Assembly (NCBI GenBank): GCA_023853785.1
Contig: JAJIRX010000853.1
Location: forward strand, 183,407-247,406
Source of the DNA: Psilocybe azurescens
Taxonomy: Eukaryota; Basidiomycota; Agaricomycetes; Agaricales; Agrocybaceae
Length of the DNA stretch: 64,000 nt
Direction of reading: 5' to 3'
Below are positions 50,095 through 60,924 of the stretch, piece after piece. Each line of letters begins with the position of its first letter. The first letter of the stretch is position 1. Below the pieces are notes generated by a model that ran no database searches, was not told the origin of the DNA, and worked only from the letters and a program-made list of their open reading frames with translations. The position numbers and the translations under genes were made by a program.

Positions 50095-52275
50095 CAAAGC
50101 AATTGTGCACCAATTATACATGTTTTAAGGCTCAGTATATATCAACTTGATCAGACATGTTTACAGGCTATTTAACCTCTTGCCACACCCAGTATGAGTC
50201 TTTGTCAATGATAATCCATGTTTCTGGGGTATTTTACAAACTATTTTATACATTTCCATGCTTACTCAACTCATAATTCCATGTTTGACATCTGTCAGAA
50301 CATATTTGCAGCTCATTTAAAAGATTCCCAGACATGGTCTGAATTGTTTTCAATAATAATACACATTTCCGACCAAATTCAGCATGTCTAGCACTTGTCT
50401 GGACATATTCCTTCCCATTTTAAAAATTCCTAGGCCTAGTCTGCACTTTTTCAATGATAATACATGTTTCTGGACATATTTCTGCCCTATTTTAGAAATT
50501 TCCAGGCCCAGTATACACTATTCTCAATAAGAATTCATGTTTCCGACCTTATTTACCATGTCCATCACTTGTTCAGACATATTCCTGCTCCATTGCACAA
50601 ATTTCTGGGCCCAGCATGCACTATCTTCAATAATAATTCATGTTTCCAACCTGGTTTACAATGTCCGGCACTATTCCGGACATATTCCTGCCCCATTGCA
50701 AAATTCCTGGGCCCGGCATTCACTTTTTCAATGATAATTCATGTTTCCGGACATATTCCCACCCTATTGTAAAAATTCCTGGGCCCAGCATGCACTATTC
50801 TCAATGATAATACATGTTTCCGGACATATTCCTGCCTCATTGCAACCATTCCTGGGCCTGGCATGCACTATTCTCAATAATAATTCATGTTTCTGACCAA
50901 GTTTACAATTTCTGGCACTTTTCCGGACATATTCCCGCCCCATTACAAAAATTCCAAGGCCCGGCATGCACTATTTTCAATAATATTCATGTTTCCAACC
51001 CGGTTTACAATGTCTGGCACTATTCCGGACATATTCCTGCCCCATTGCAAAATTCCTGGGCCCAGCATGCACTATTCTCAATGATAATACATGTTTCTGG
51101 ACATATTTCTGCCTCATTGCAACCATTCCTGGGCCTGGCATACACTATTCTCAATAATAATTCATGTTTCTGACCCAGTTTACAATTTCCGGCACTTTTC
51201 CAGACATATTCCCGCTGCATTACAAAAATTCCCGGGCCCGGCATGCACTATTTTCAATAATATTCATGTTTCCGACCCGGTTTACAATGTCTGGCACTAT
51301 TCCGGACATATTCCGCCCCATTGCAAAAATTTCCGGGCCCGGCATTCACTTTTTCAATGATAATTCATGTTCTGGTCCAAGGCTAAATACAGCAAAAATT
51401 GGAAATTTACAACCCACATATATCACTCAAATTGTGTCCGTTTTGGCTGTTTCTAGGCTCGTTTTGATTGGAATTTTGTCTAGATTTTTCATGCGTTTTA
51501 CACCCGGGACCGGGACCGGGGCGGCACTCATTCCCGCCCTGCCCCGGGGCCAAATACACAAAATTGGATCACTACAACCATTATATCTCCCTCAAATCCT
51601 ATCCGATTTGGCTGTTTCTAGGCTTGTTTTGATTGGAATTTTGTCTAGATTTTTCATGCGTTTTACACCCGGGACCGGGACCGGGGCAGCACTCATTCCC
51701 GCCCTGCCCTGGGGCCAAATACACAGAATTGGATCATTACAACCATTATATCTCCCTCAAATCCTGTCCGATTAGGCTGTTTCTAGGCTCGTTTTGATCG
51801 GAATTTTGTCTAGCTTTTTCATGCGTTTTACACCCGGGACCAGGACCGGGCGGCTCTCATTCCCGCCCTGCCCCGGGCCAAATACACAAAATTGGATCAT
51901 TACAACCATTATATCTCCCTCAAATCCTGTCCGATTTGCATGATTCTGGGCTTATTTAAATCACATTTACAGTCCGGTTCTTTCCCGATTGCTCACTTAT
52001 AATTTATTATGGTGTGTGCACCAATGCTTGTCAATTCATTGCAAAATTAAGGCTTTACCAGTTTCCTGTAGACACCCCAGAGCCACAGAATGTATGCCAG
52101 ATAGCCTACAAAAATGCCTGGGTATGAGCCATTGAGCGGATTTACTGTACCATATCATATGGTACAGTGTAGGCTGCCCAAAATGGAAGGGAAACATTCA
52201 CTGGTTCAGAGGGACCACTGAACCCATATGATATGCTACACTGTAAATGTACTTTCTATCATATCATATGTTACA
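50095..52275 (-). repeat. Right arm of the foldback structure
   Basis: Reverse complement of the left arm. The inner 50095-50700 is longer and more diverged than its partner (extra repeat units present), and the outer 50700-52275 is near-identical. Its end lies 11 bases from the helicase stop codon. Confidence 0.8.
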
Positions 52276-52286
52276 ATGGTACATAT

Positions 52287-54680
52287 CTAGCTGCTATCCA
52301 GCTCCCATGCGTCCCTTGTTCGCTCGTTTATTTCCTCTAGTCTTTTCATGTCTTTTCGAAGATCCTCAGACGGGTGATGCTGGAAAAGCTTGCGATCGAA
52401 AGGTCTGAGAAGCCTGATGGTATCTCTCCCTCTGCTCCTGGACATAGCCACATAGACTCCGAACGGTGAAAGGCTACCAGTCGGGGGTTTCGCAAGGTCA
52501 ATTATAACATATTCGATTGTTTGACCTTGTGACTTGTAATCGGTGAACGTGTATCCAGCTGTGATACCATACTGTCTTCTTTTATTAACATCGATTTCTT
52601 CTTTTTGCCTTTAGTCTTGACAGAAAACGTTGCCTCTGATGGTGTTAAAGGTATGAGGCCAGGTTCTATACCGTCGAACTGTAGTTCTGTGCGCTTATTT
52701 GGTTTGAAGAGTATCATCGCTGGTGGGTACTTCAGCTTTGCTGTGCCGTCCGTGATTGGTGGGTGTGTCCATTCTCTTTCATCCAATATTATGTTGTGTA
52801 TGATCCCGCGCGTCCCATTGGCAATGTTGCCTTCTGTTGCGATATTCAATAATATCATTGCTTTCATGCCGACCGCTATCTGAACCGTCTCCGCCAGCTT
52901 CTGTGTGTGATCTTCATTGAGTTTGGCAATTTCGCACCAGGTGCTTATTGATGGTCTTTCTCCAGTCTTCTTCACTGTGTCCTCTGCTTCTACAATGTAC
53001 CAAATATTGCCTGTTGTTCTGCAATGTTTGGCCAGAGATTCCACATTCCACATTTCTCTCACAACGTGTCGACTGGTCACTAAAACGGCATCGCTCCAAG
53101 GCGCTTCTTGAAAGTTTGGCTTGTCGCACTCCTTGTGCTCCAGTACCAATTTCTCGACTTCTTCAATATCGTTGTAGTCGCATTCGCCGACCCGGAGCCT
53201 GTTGAGTATATCTATCCAAACTTTGTCTTTGATGCGTATTTGCTTATCCAGAATAACAACAGTGTCAAACTGCTTGAATATTTCACGTCCGATGGTTGCT
53301 CTGGCGGTGTCTTTCTGTTTTTCAACGTACAGAGCTCCGGTAGCATTTCCGACTGGAGGGAACTGGTGAAAATCGCCCGTGAATATCAGATGCATCCCTC
53401 CGAATGGGTCTTCTGCGCTTCCTTTGAAATCATTTGCTCTTGTATGGCCAGTCACTTCTGATGTCAGGAACACCCCTGTTTTGTCCGTCATGGACACTTC
53501 GTCCAATATAAGGAAGGCTTTCCCCTCTATGTTCCTTCGCCGTTTATTTAATGTTTTGTCGCATGCCCCCTCTAGCCAATCTTCCTTCGTAGGTGGCCTT
53601 TGCGAAAGACCAGCCCATGAGTGTAGCGTCATACCTCCTATGTCGGTTGCCGCAATCCCAGTCATTCGCGCATTTCGGCTAAAATGTCTAGCTGTCCATA
53701 GTACCGAAAGGTCTCCATGATTGCTCCGATTAGCATCGATTTCCCAGTGCCCCCTTGCCCGAGTATCAACATTCTCAATTGGGGAGCTTTTCCGTCTATT
53801 AACTTCACTGTGAGCATCTAAATTTGCATCGTTGACATTTGTGCACTCACTCGTCATGTGCTGCTGCAGCCTCCTTTCGACTATGTCATGCGCTCTTCTT
53901 TGCTCTTCGTTCAAGAGTGCCAACAACATGCGTTCTTGTCTTGGAATCGGTACTCCCGAATCTGTCAACACTCTTGACGGCTCGATTGGCAATATCTCGG
54001 GTGCCGTGTTGGCTGTCGACAAATTCGGTGCTCTGTTCTGTACGCTTCCATTTACCGTGTCTGCCTGAGGTTCTGTACTGACTGTTCGCCTTACAGTCTC
54101 CTTCAATTTCTTCTCCCAGGCTACGATTTTCAAAGTGTCGTCGCCTGATGCCAACTTGCGTCCAGCATTCCACACTGTTTCCATCGGACTGTCGTCAAAC
54201 ACTCCTGCACAGTATCCTTCGTATAGCGCTGCCGTTCCAAACATTGTGTCCCTAGCTGCAATCTTTTCCAATCTTGCTATCTCCAGGTCTTCTTCTGTCA
54301 TCTCGTCCTCGATTACATTGGCTCTGACTAGCTCATCCATCTCGGCCCTATCCTCTTCGCTTATTTCGAGGCTCAAATTCGAGCGGACCACCTTCGCGGG
54401 CTGTCTTTTCTTCCTCCCTCCTCGCATGGGCTCCGTCCAAACACTCATAATAGTACTGGATGTTATGGATGATTTTCAGAACCTCTCGGTCGCCCTGTTC
54501 CAGCATGTGATCGAACTTTCCTTTGAACGTGGAGAAGTCGCCTTTGAGCTCAGATAGCTCGCTCCATGGGCTCAGCAATGCGAGGATTGATGCATAGTAA
54601 AATTCTTTTTCGTGCTCTTCGGTTCCATCGTTCCTTGGGAACCATCTGCCTACGAACCGAGGCATCGTCTGCGTGTCCAT
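52287..54680 (-). pseudogene. Helitron PIF1-type helicase region
   Basis: A 648-residue ORF (52502-54448) covers most of the helicase: AFLILDEVSM (Walker B), GGMHLIFTGDFHQFPPVGNA (motif III), and VGMKAMILLNIATEGNIANG. The Walker A motif (LILGQGGTGKSMLIGAI, 53735-53780) lies in a different frame between two opposite breaks: an extra A near 53788 and a missing A near 53690. A third break in an A5 run near 52600 separates the C-terminus: TDYKSQGQTIEYVIIDL, GVYVAMSRSRGRDTIRLLRP, stop 52287-52289. All helicase motifs are preserved in sequence, which argues for consensus errors or very recent inactivation. Confidence 0.85.
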
Positions 54681-55363
54681 CGCCCCCTACGATCACGACA
54701 TCTCGCCGGTTTTCCAGCGCCTTCTTTGTATTTTACCCGCTCACTGAGCGGCCGTCCTCTTCCCCTGCGAATTGGTGTTGCTCCTCCTCGTCACCTTCCT
54801 CTCCCTCTCCCTCTTCCTCATCCTCATTTTCGAAGTCAGGATTGTCAATATCGAAATTGCCGTCGACGGCAGCGACATCAACACCAACAATAGCGGCATC
54901 AACACCAACAACGGCGTCAGCGACAGTAGCCGCAGTATTGGCATCGGTGGCAGCGTTAGCATTCGGCGTTTTGTTTTCTTCTTTTTCTTCTTCACAATGT
55001 CTCCTTCGTACGTGTTCAACATGAACTTCAGAAAGTTCATTTCACGGAGCTCTTCTCCTCTGAATTTGTAATCTTTCAGTTGGTCTCTCAATACCACTTT
55101 TCCTCCGACCATATTGATTGTAACATTCGATTCCTGCTTTTAGATGATTCAGCTCTTTGAAGCCCGTGCTATTGCTGGTCTTACCCCTGGATCCGGTACA
55201 TGTTCTCTTTGCATCATCAGCACCATCGAGCTTCCTTGAGCAGGCGTCAGCGTCTCGAGAGAAGTAGGCAATCCATGTGTTTGGTCCGCGCCGTCTCTTG
55301 AACTTATAACCCCTCTGCTGCAATTGTAAGTCGGATCCCACACACTGCTGGTATGATGTACAC

Positions 55364-56962
55364 TCACCTGGGCCTGTCTAGTTCAGGAAATATTGTTTGT
55401 AAGCTTCGGGCAGCCGCATCCCAGAATATGGATACGAAATGGTGTGATTCATAAATATCTCCCCATCCCATGATATAGCTCATCACCTCAGGTGCGCTGA
55501 ACTCCCGGTATCTTGTCAATGAATTTGCGCATCGTTGAATCAGTCTTTTGTTGACAAGGTTCATGTCTGTCTGGCATCTATCCGCTGCCCTTGAGAAAGC
55601 TAATGTGGTTGCGAGCAGGGCCGACACGTTTGACGACCTTTGCTGTTTCTTCGCCGCATAGTTTGTTATGTAGAATGTGATTGTGGCAGTATCCTTTCCA
55701 CTCATGATAAGCTTGAGGTCATGGTTCGCCCTCAATGCCTGCATAATGCTTGGATTGAACGAGTTCAACAGCTCGCATACTCGTTTAGGCCCCAATTTCC
55801 AACTTCATCAACCCAATCGCTCTATTGCCTTATGGAACGGGGCCCTCCTCTTGCATTCCAGTCGTCCTTTTACCAACTTGAGACACGCGGCTGGCGTGCA
55901 TTTATGGTATTGCAACGCCCTCACAAGCTTTGCAAGTCGGTCTAATAACTCTTCGTCGGTGGCAGTCCGGCGGATTGACTGGATGAGAATATGATATTCC
56001 CGCAACCTTTGGTATTTCGAGAACCTGCTCCTTGGTCTTGCCGCCGATATCGGCCTGGATTACATTTTGATGTGACGCTTTCATCTTTTTCTGAACCCTT
56101 CTGTTTTCAGGGCAGTCTTGATCTCGTGTGCCGCCGGGCGCGTCTTTCAGCCAGATGAGAGTGTGCAAGTGCAGCGTCCCGCGTCCCTGTGCCTCAACTG
56201 TTCCGATATAGCTCTGGACTTTCCTAGCACCCCATACTCGCGTTCAAGTTTCCCTTTTGGATGCTTTTTGATTCCTAGCAACTCCTCAAACACGGTCTTC
56301 ACTATAAAATGAAAGTATTGTGCCGAGGCATATGGATCGGCTGCGATGTTCATGGCTCTCGTGATATGGTCGGGGCCGGCAGTGTTGCAGAAAGCATCCA
56401 TATCGATCTCCTCTCCGGCGAATACTTGGGCTATAGGGTCTTGAGAGTCCGCCGGATTTATTGTCATCCAGATCGATGGTGGATTGAAGATCAAATTCGT
56501 GCCCCACACCTTCGATCTAACACTCACCCTCGACTCGTCTGTCCCTTTCACTTTTGTCCCGGACTGCGCCAGTTCCTCCCGGAGAGCCCTGACTGCAGGA
56601 TTGGAAAATCTCACTCCTCGGGTCTCTTCTTTGCTTGCCTCAAGCAGATCTGCGGGCTTGAGGTTGGCTATCATGTTCATGTTGCGTACGAATGTCGATT
56701 TTTTCATTTGTAACACGGCTGATCTGCACACAGCTCTCTTCTGCATGACGCCGAAAACCTGGAAAGGGTACTGAATTTCTTTTCTAAATCTCCGGTCCAC
56801 GTATTCCATTGTCCATCTGACGTGTGTCTCGTAGGCTATATATACCGGTCTGTTCGTCTCGATCCCGCCCATCCCGTACGGAAATAACGTTGGGAAGCAT
56901 CCCAGTAGATGATTAGGATTGCTCGGCCCTCCGTCGTTTCTTAGACCAGTTTTGGGATCCAC
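55364..56962 (-). pseudogene. Helitron Rep (HUH/Y2-like) nuclease region
   Basis: Begins GCFPTLFPYGMGG, a conserved Helitron_like_N entry motif. It continues WMTINPADSQDPIAQVFAGE and YASAQYFHFIVKTVFEELLG. The catalytic HUH-like motif reads GRGTLHLHTLIWLKDAPG around 56168-56195, intact. The tyrosine motif appears as ATITFYITNYAAKKQ near 55650, matching Y..Y with a nearby Lys. These are the residues that nick DNA and form the covalent 5' bond in rolling-circle transposition. Frame changes occur near 56150, 55905, 55800 and 55360; the last may be a true intron. Confidence 0.82.
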
Positions 56963-58393
56963 GCGTGCATATTCGTTGACGAAAGCACTTCCCGGCGTAT
57001 GGTATAGTCTTCTGGGATATCTTGCTCCATGCAGCTATTGCTGAGAGCGTGTGCGAGAAGTTCTGATGAACTGATATCCCCTCCATCTATGTCAACTACC
57101 CCCATTGACTGTAGAGGGATAACCATAGGCTCAACTTCGTCGGTCTCTAGTTCAGTTAATTTGAATCAGAACTTGTTGTCTCTATGTAAGTGACTGTATC
57201 TTACGCTGTTCATTTTCTTCGTGAAGCTCATCTATTTCTGCAAGTCCGGCCTCATTCAACGTGATTCTGTATGTTTTCTCTCAGCAGTTTAGCTAAATGC
57301 GCACTCGGCTGATTGTGTAAAGATTGTACCTTCGTCAGCTGCATCCTCTGGTACGTAACCTGAGTGTTCTCTCTCTACTGCTTCGATGTCCGCTGAATGC
57401 TTCGCTGTCATTATCAATTCTTCTGGGATCCCATCTTCTGGAAGTAAGGTGAGGTTTTCTTCCGAGATTGTTATATCTGCATAGAGCGTGTTGTTGATTT
57501 TGAGCCATCGTAGAGCGTCCCTCACCCGTCTTCGTCTGACTCTAAACATGGTCGGCATTGATGATTCTGGCAATCCCTTTGGGCCAACGAACGTGACGCC
57601 GATGGTTGCTGGAAGAATTTTGGGCGGGCGTGGGTACGTTTTTAAGCCTCCTCCAGCATTGATGTGACTTGATTTGGGTTCAGCCGGTACGTTGATACAT
57701 TCCCTCGAAGCCCATTATGCATCTGAGCGCGATCCCAAGCTTGTGCTCCCTTCTGCTTCGGAAAAGCTTGACAATATAAGCAGCCGGGAAGTATACTGCT
57801 ATCAGCATCCTTTCTGGCAGTGTTAGATCTTGAAGCTCCTTGGGTACGTCGCCTATCCAAAGGTCATTTCCTAAACTGAATTTTGGTCTTTTCTCGGTTT
57901 TCAGCGAGTTGTAACATTCCGAGCAGATTATAAGGGTATTGCCGTTGTTGATGACCGAATCCCCATGAACCAACATACCGTCCATCAAAATGTGGGCAGG
58001 ATGCGGAGTCGCCGGTGCAAGAAGCTCCTTGTTCGGTATTTCGTCCAAATCCTTCTCTCTTAGATCCTCTTCTGGCCTGTCCCCGCGACATGATCCACAT
58101 GTCCGCCGACGCAAAGCTTCGTTACTGGTGGCGCTCTATAAATAATCCAAGCCTTTCTTTCAGTGTATCCGTTGTCGGTGCACTGAGAAAATCGCTCTGA
58201 ATGACTTCTTCTATACGGCGTTCTGAGACTTCATGATCCTCGTCGCTGTCCGTCTCGGGTGTCGCTGATCTTCTCTCTCCTGCGGCATCGTTCTGACAGT
58301 GGCGTCCGCTTCGTCTTTGATCCGGGTCCGCATATCTTCTGCGGCACACCGCTGCATGCTCTGGTTAACCACGTCTGGAAACGTTGCAATCAT
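56963..58393 (-). pseudogene. Helitron N-terminal part (DUF6570-like)
   Basis: Reading starts at 58393 (ATFPDVVNQSMQRCAAEDM), then a CxxC-type segment RRRTCGSCRGDRP and ICSECYNSL, which may bind zinc. The DUF6570 core follows: NDLWIGDVPKELQDLTLPER, VYFPAAYIVKLF, LRGNVSTYRLN, then RVRRRRVRDALRWLKINNTL. It continues with LLPEDGIPEELI and DYTIRREVLSSTNMHAWIPK. Frames change at about 58118, 57700, 57290 and 56950; some of these could be short introns. Function of DUF6570 in Helitrons is not established. Confidence 0.75.
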
Positions 58394-59591
58394 TGGGCGT
58401 GCATTTGAAGAAGGGACCTCAGAGATGCGTAGGAGTATGCCTCTCGGTCGAGTGTTGTATGATCAATGACCTAAGTTTAGATGCTGTTATTTGTCTTAAA
58501 CTCTCCATGGTAAACCATGGGTTGAGTGAATCAAGGTGGAAAGCGTCCCCTATTCCGGACAACAGGTGATGTATTCATGTTCCGCTGCACTGCTATTTCA
58601 AATTCTTCAATCTTACCAAACACCTTTATGGACCTCTCCTGGGACATCGTCGATAACAACGCCGTATATAGTATGAGGGACTCCATGATGGGTCTGTGTT
58701 CTATGCGTTCATGTTTACAGGTATGTTACATCATTTTCTTCTAATTCTGCCTCTTAAATAACCCTGTATCAGGATGTCGAATTCCGAAGTTGTGGTTTTT
58801 TAGGTGGCGCGTGCAACAGCATTTTCTGTGGAAGTCCCGGCTCTTGCTGGTTCGACGATTGTCTCGCATCGAGACTTAGATGTTTTCTTGTGGCTTCCAA
58901 TGTGTCCACATCTTCTGGACCACTTCACAGACCTTAGCGACGACTATCGGATTACAATTGAACGTGTACCTTGGGGCAGTGACGATAGAATGCTTTACAC
59001 GTTTGTTCATTTTAATCAGGTAAATCTTGCCATACATCATCTAGTAGTAAGACTAAATTCATGCAAAGGCTGCTATCCAGCGTATATCATCCTCCTTAAA
59101 CAGTCTAGTGGCATCGATTCTACTCGGTGTTTGTTCGTCGTCAGCCTTGGAGGGAATGGTACGGCGAAATTCTTATCGTAAAGTCCCTTGCGGACGGCAC
59201 GGTGGTCAATATGACTTCAGCCGACTTTTGCTCGTGCCTGGCATGTTAAAAGAGTATGTCATTTCAATGACATCTTCCGCTCCCGGCTTTAATTCACAAT
59301 CTTCGACAGAGTGGTGGGATTGAGAGACGATCACGATCTCTGAGTTTGATTTTGATCTTTCTCTCCTTTTTTTTTTTTTTTTTTTTCCTATAGATCCGTT
59401 CGTCGGTACCGATTCTAAATAGGTTCTTGGGTTTATTGATAATTCAAATTTCAAGTTTTTGATCGTTACTTGGCCCTCTCGGCTCTCTAACATTCCACAT
59501 TATCTCGAGAATTCTTGAGACGTCTTACTCCCACTCGCTGTGATTTCCATGACAGGTGACTTTACCGTATCTTTGTATAGAGGCGATGTAT
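58394..59591 (+). other. Unrecognised ORFs beside the Helitron
   Basis: Plus-strand blocks are linked by plausible GT-AG introns: GDVFMFRCTAISNSSILPNT, then VARATAFSVEVPALAG and LDVFLWLPMCPHLLDHFT, then a segment ending SSTEWWD at 59323. No family is recognised. A T-run of about 22 bases lies at 59369-59390. Could be a captured or decayed gene fragment. Confidence 0.35.
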
Positions 59592-60064
59592 TCTTATATG
59601 TTAATTTCTACAGATATGTCCGATCTATCCAGTGAATTGCTTTGGAAGATCTCAGAGTCCTGCTCGTGGTCGTCCCTCGTAGCACTAAACGCGACCAACC
59701 GACGATTCAGGCGACTGATTCAGGAATTCATATGTCGCAGAGTGAAGACTTTTTAGTCGACTTTTTACCCGTGGATGCTGTCGTCACGTTATTTGGTCTA
59801 TTGCGCATCCACGAAGGTGTGATAATCGGGCCCATTGTGAGATGTATAATGAGTGTCCACACCACTATCTACCGTCGCATCAACCCTAGGCAGCTCGATA
59901 TCATCCTTCCTTCTTCCTCTGCCTGGTCGAGTTTGCAGGAGTTGCTGATGTCCAATGGGTACCTCGTAGACCATACCGGTCGTGTTGATTCCAGGTTGTC
60001 AGTGGGATACAAAACGTTCAAAAAGTTCTTATTAGTAAGCCAAAATGTTAGAGATCGCGTATAA
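59592..60064 (+). CDS. F-box plus nucleotidyltransferase-like protein, copy A (partial, frameshifted)
   Basis: Starts MSDLSSELLWKISESCSW, an F-box-like helix, then LVALNATNRRFRRLIQEF. A stop follows at 59755; the next frame resumes EDFLVDFLPVDAVVTLFG and later RQLDIILPSSSAWSSLQELL, the acidic D-x-D-like position of mushroom NTP-transferase-fold F-box proteins. The usual C-terminal block (VMNF..H..F..YP) is missing here. Probably a truncated gene. Confidence 0.5.
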
Positions 60065-60182
60065 TACACTGACAGGCCATCTTTATAGTTTGACGGCTCA
60101 AGGGTGGTCTGTATCCTCTCGACAAGGACGCAAGCCACCCTTCGTGGTCTTTTAATGAGCCAGCTATCATCTCAGCTTTTCG

Positions 60183-60443
60183 TTATCGCCTACTCGCATA
60201 TACTGCTTTTACCCGGAGCTCTTCCCACGTGAAGAGTTCGTTGTTTTGCGAAACGATTGTCATCTTGTCGCAGGGTATCCCCTTTGAAGAATTCAACTGA
60301 TTGACCGGGATTGGACAAGCCAGCGTCCCAGATATGAAATGCGGGGAAAGCTGTCCGGTCCTTTGGAGGAAGGCTTCGTCTGCCGGCAGCGTTGAAGTAG
60401 TCAGGTGGGGGGCATAAACGGTTTGTGGGATGGAGGCATGCAC
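60183..60443 (-). other. Short minus-strand ORF, unrecognised
   Basis: 86-residue ORF between the two F-box/NTase copies. No motif; may be non-coding. Confidence 0.2.
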
Positions 60444-60924
60444 GTTACTCCGCGAGATCCTTTCTTTATTGAGGGTGGTCCCTTCATGTGGAGACGAGCA
60501 GATATGATTGGATGTGGTAACAAGTTTTGTGTGAATGTAGGAAGGACGACGAAATTGGATTCCTCTTATTAATATTGTATAAAATGTCGTTTACCATGGC
60601 ATCTTTTGAATTGGTCTCTTCGACTGATATTTTATGATATAACAAAAACAATACTCGCAAAAAGGATGTATTATTGCGCTCCTGTTGGTTGGATCTTAGA
60701 TCTGGGTAACGGGATCATAGCATGGCAATACTTTGTGTGATAAATATCCACTGAGAATGAATCTATCGCTCCCTTTCTTTGTGTTACAATGCCTCTGATG
60801 TCGTTGTAAGTCCTTCAATTGTATTGCCCTGCATTTACTGACATATGTAATTCTAATTACCGCGAAGACCACTGACAGCGGACGACGCTGTGATGTCCTG
60901 TTTGAGCCAGGCCGATCTTTACAG

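Larger units (their letters stand above)
47301..52275. mobile_element. ~5 kb foldback (long inverted repeat) element
   Basis: Base 47301 pairs with 52275, and positions mirrored about 49788 remain in register for more than 870 bases (offset changes by one base at 48175/51402). Arms end TGTAACATATGATATGATAGAAAG. Weak similarity extends outward to 47292/52284. Each arm contains hairpins at its tip, about 3.4 copies of a ~165 bp GC-rich repeat, then about seven ~70-110 bp repeats, then diverged inner sequence. A ~0.9 kb spacer lies in the centre. No target-site duplication is clear. There is no transposase inside; the structure could be a non-autonomous foldback transposon or an inverted duplication of a repeat block. 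Confidence 0.8.
52287..58393 (-). mobile_element. Helitron transposase gene (RepHel type)
   Basis: A single minus-strand coding region broken into overlapping frames carries, in order, a DUF6570-type N-terminal part, a Helitron Rep/HUH-like region and a PIF1-type helicase. This is the architecture of autonomous Helitrons in Agaricomycetes. I could not define TC/CTRR ends: below the stop the sequence runs directly into the foldback element, and above 58393 no TC boundary can be chosen by eye. Frame switches occur at about a dozen places, several in A runs. Confidence 0.85.

Noticed and set aside
48191..51775. Many ORFs of 60-200 residues in the foldback arms on both strands
   Set aside because: They are the same repeat read many times in both orientations, low in complexity, with no known domain. 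Treated as repeat sequence, not genes.
47301..52275. CRISPR-like array because of regular repeats
   Set aside because: Units are contiguous tandem repeats without unique spacers of fixed size, in a eukaryotic genome.
54566..55071. Plus-strand ORFs rich in Ser/Thr/Asn
   Set aside because: Antisense of the acidic low-complexity part of the Helitron coding region.
59369..59390. T-run as a retrotransposon poly(A) tail
   Set aside because: No reverse transcriptase, LINE/SINE body or target duplication was seen beside it.
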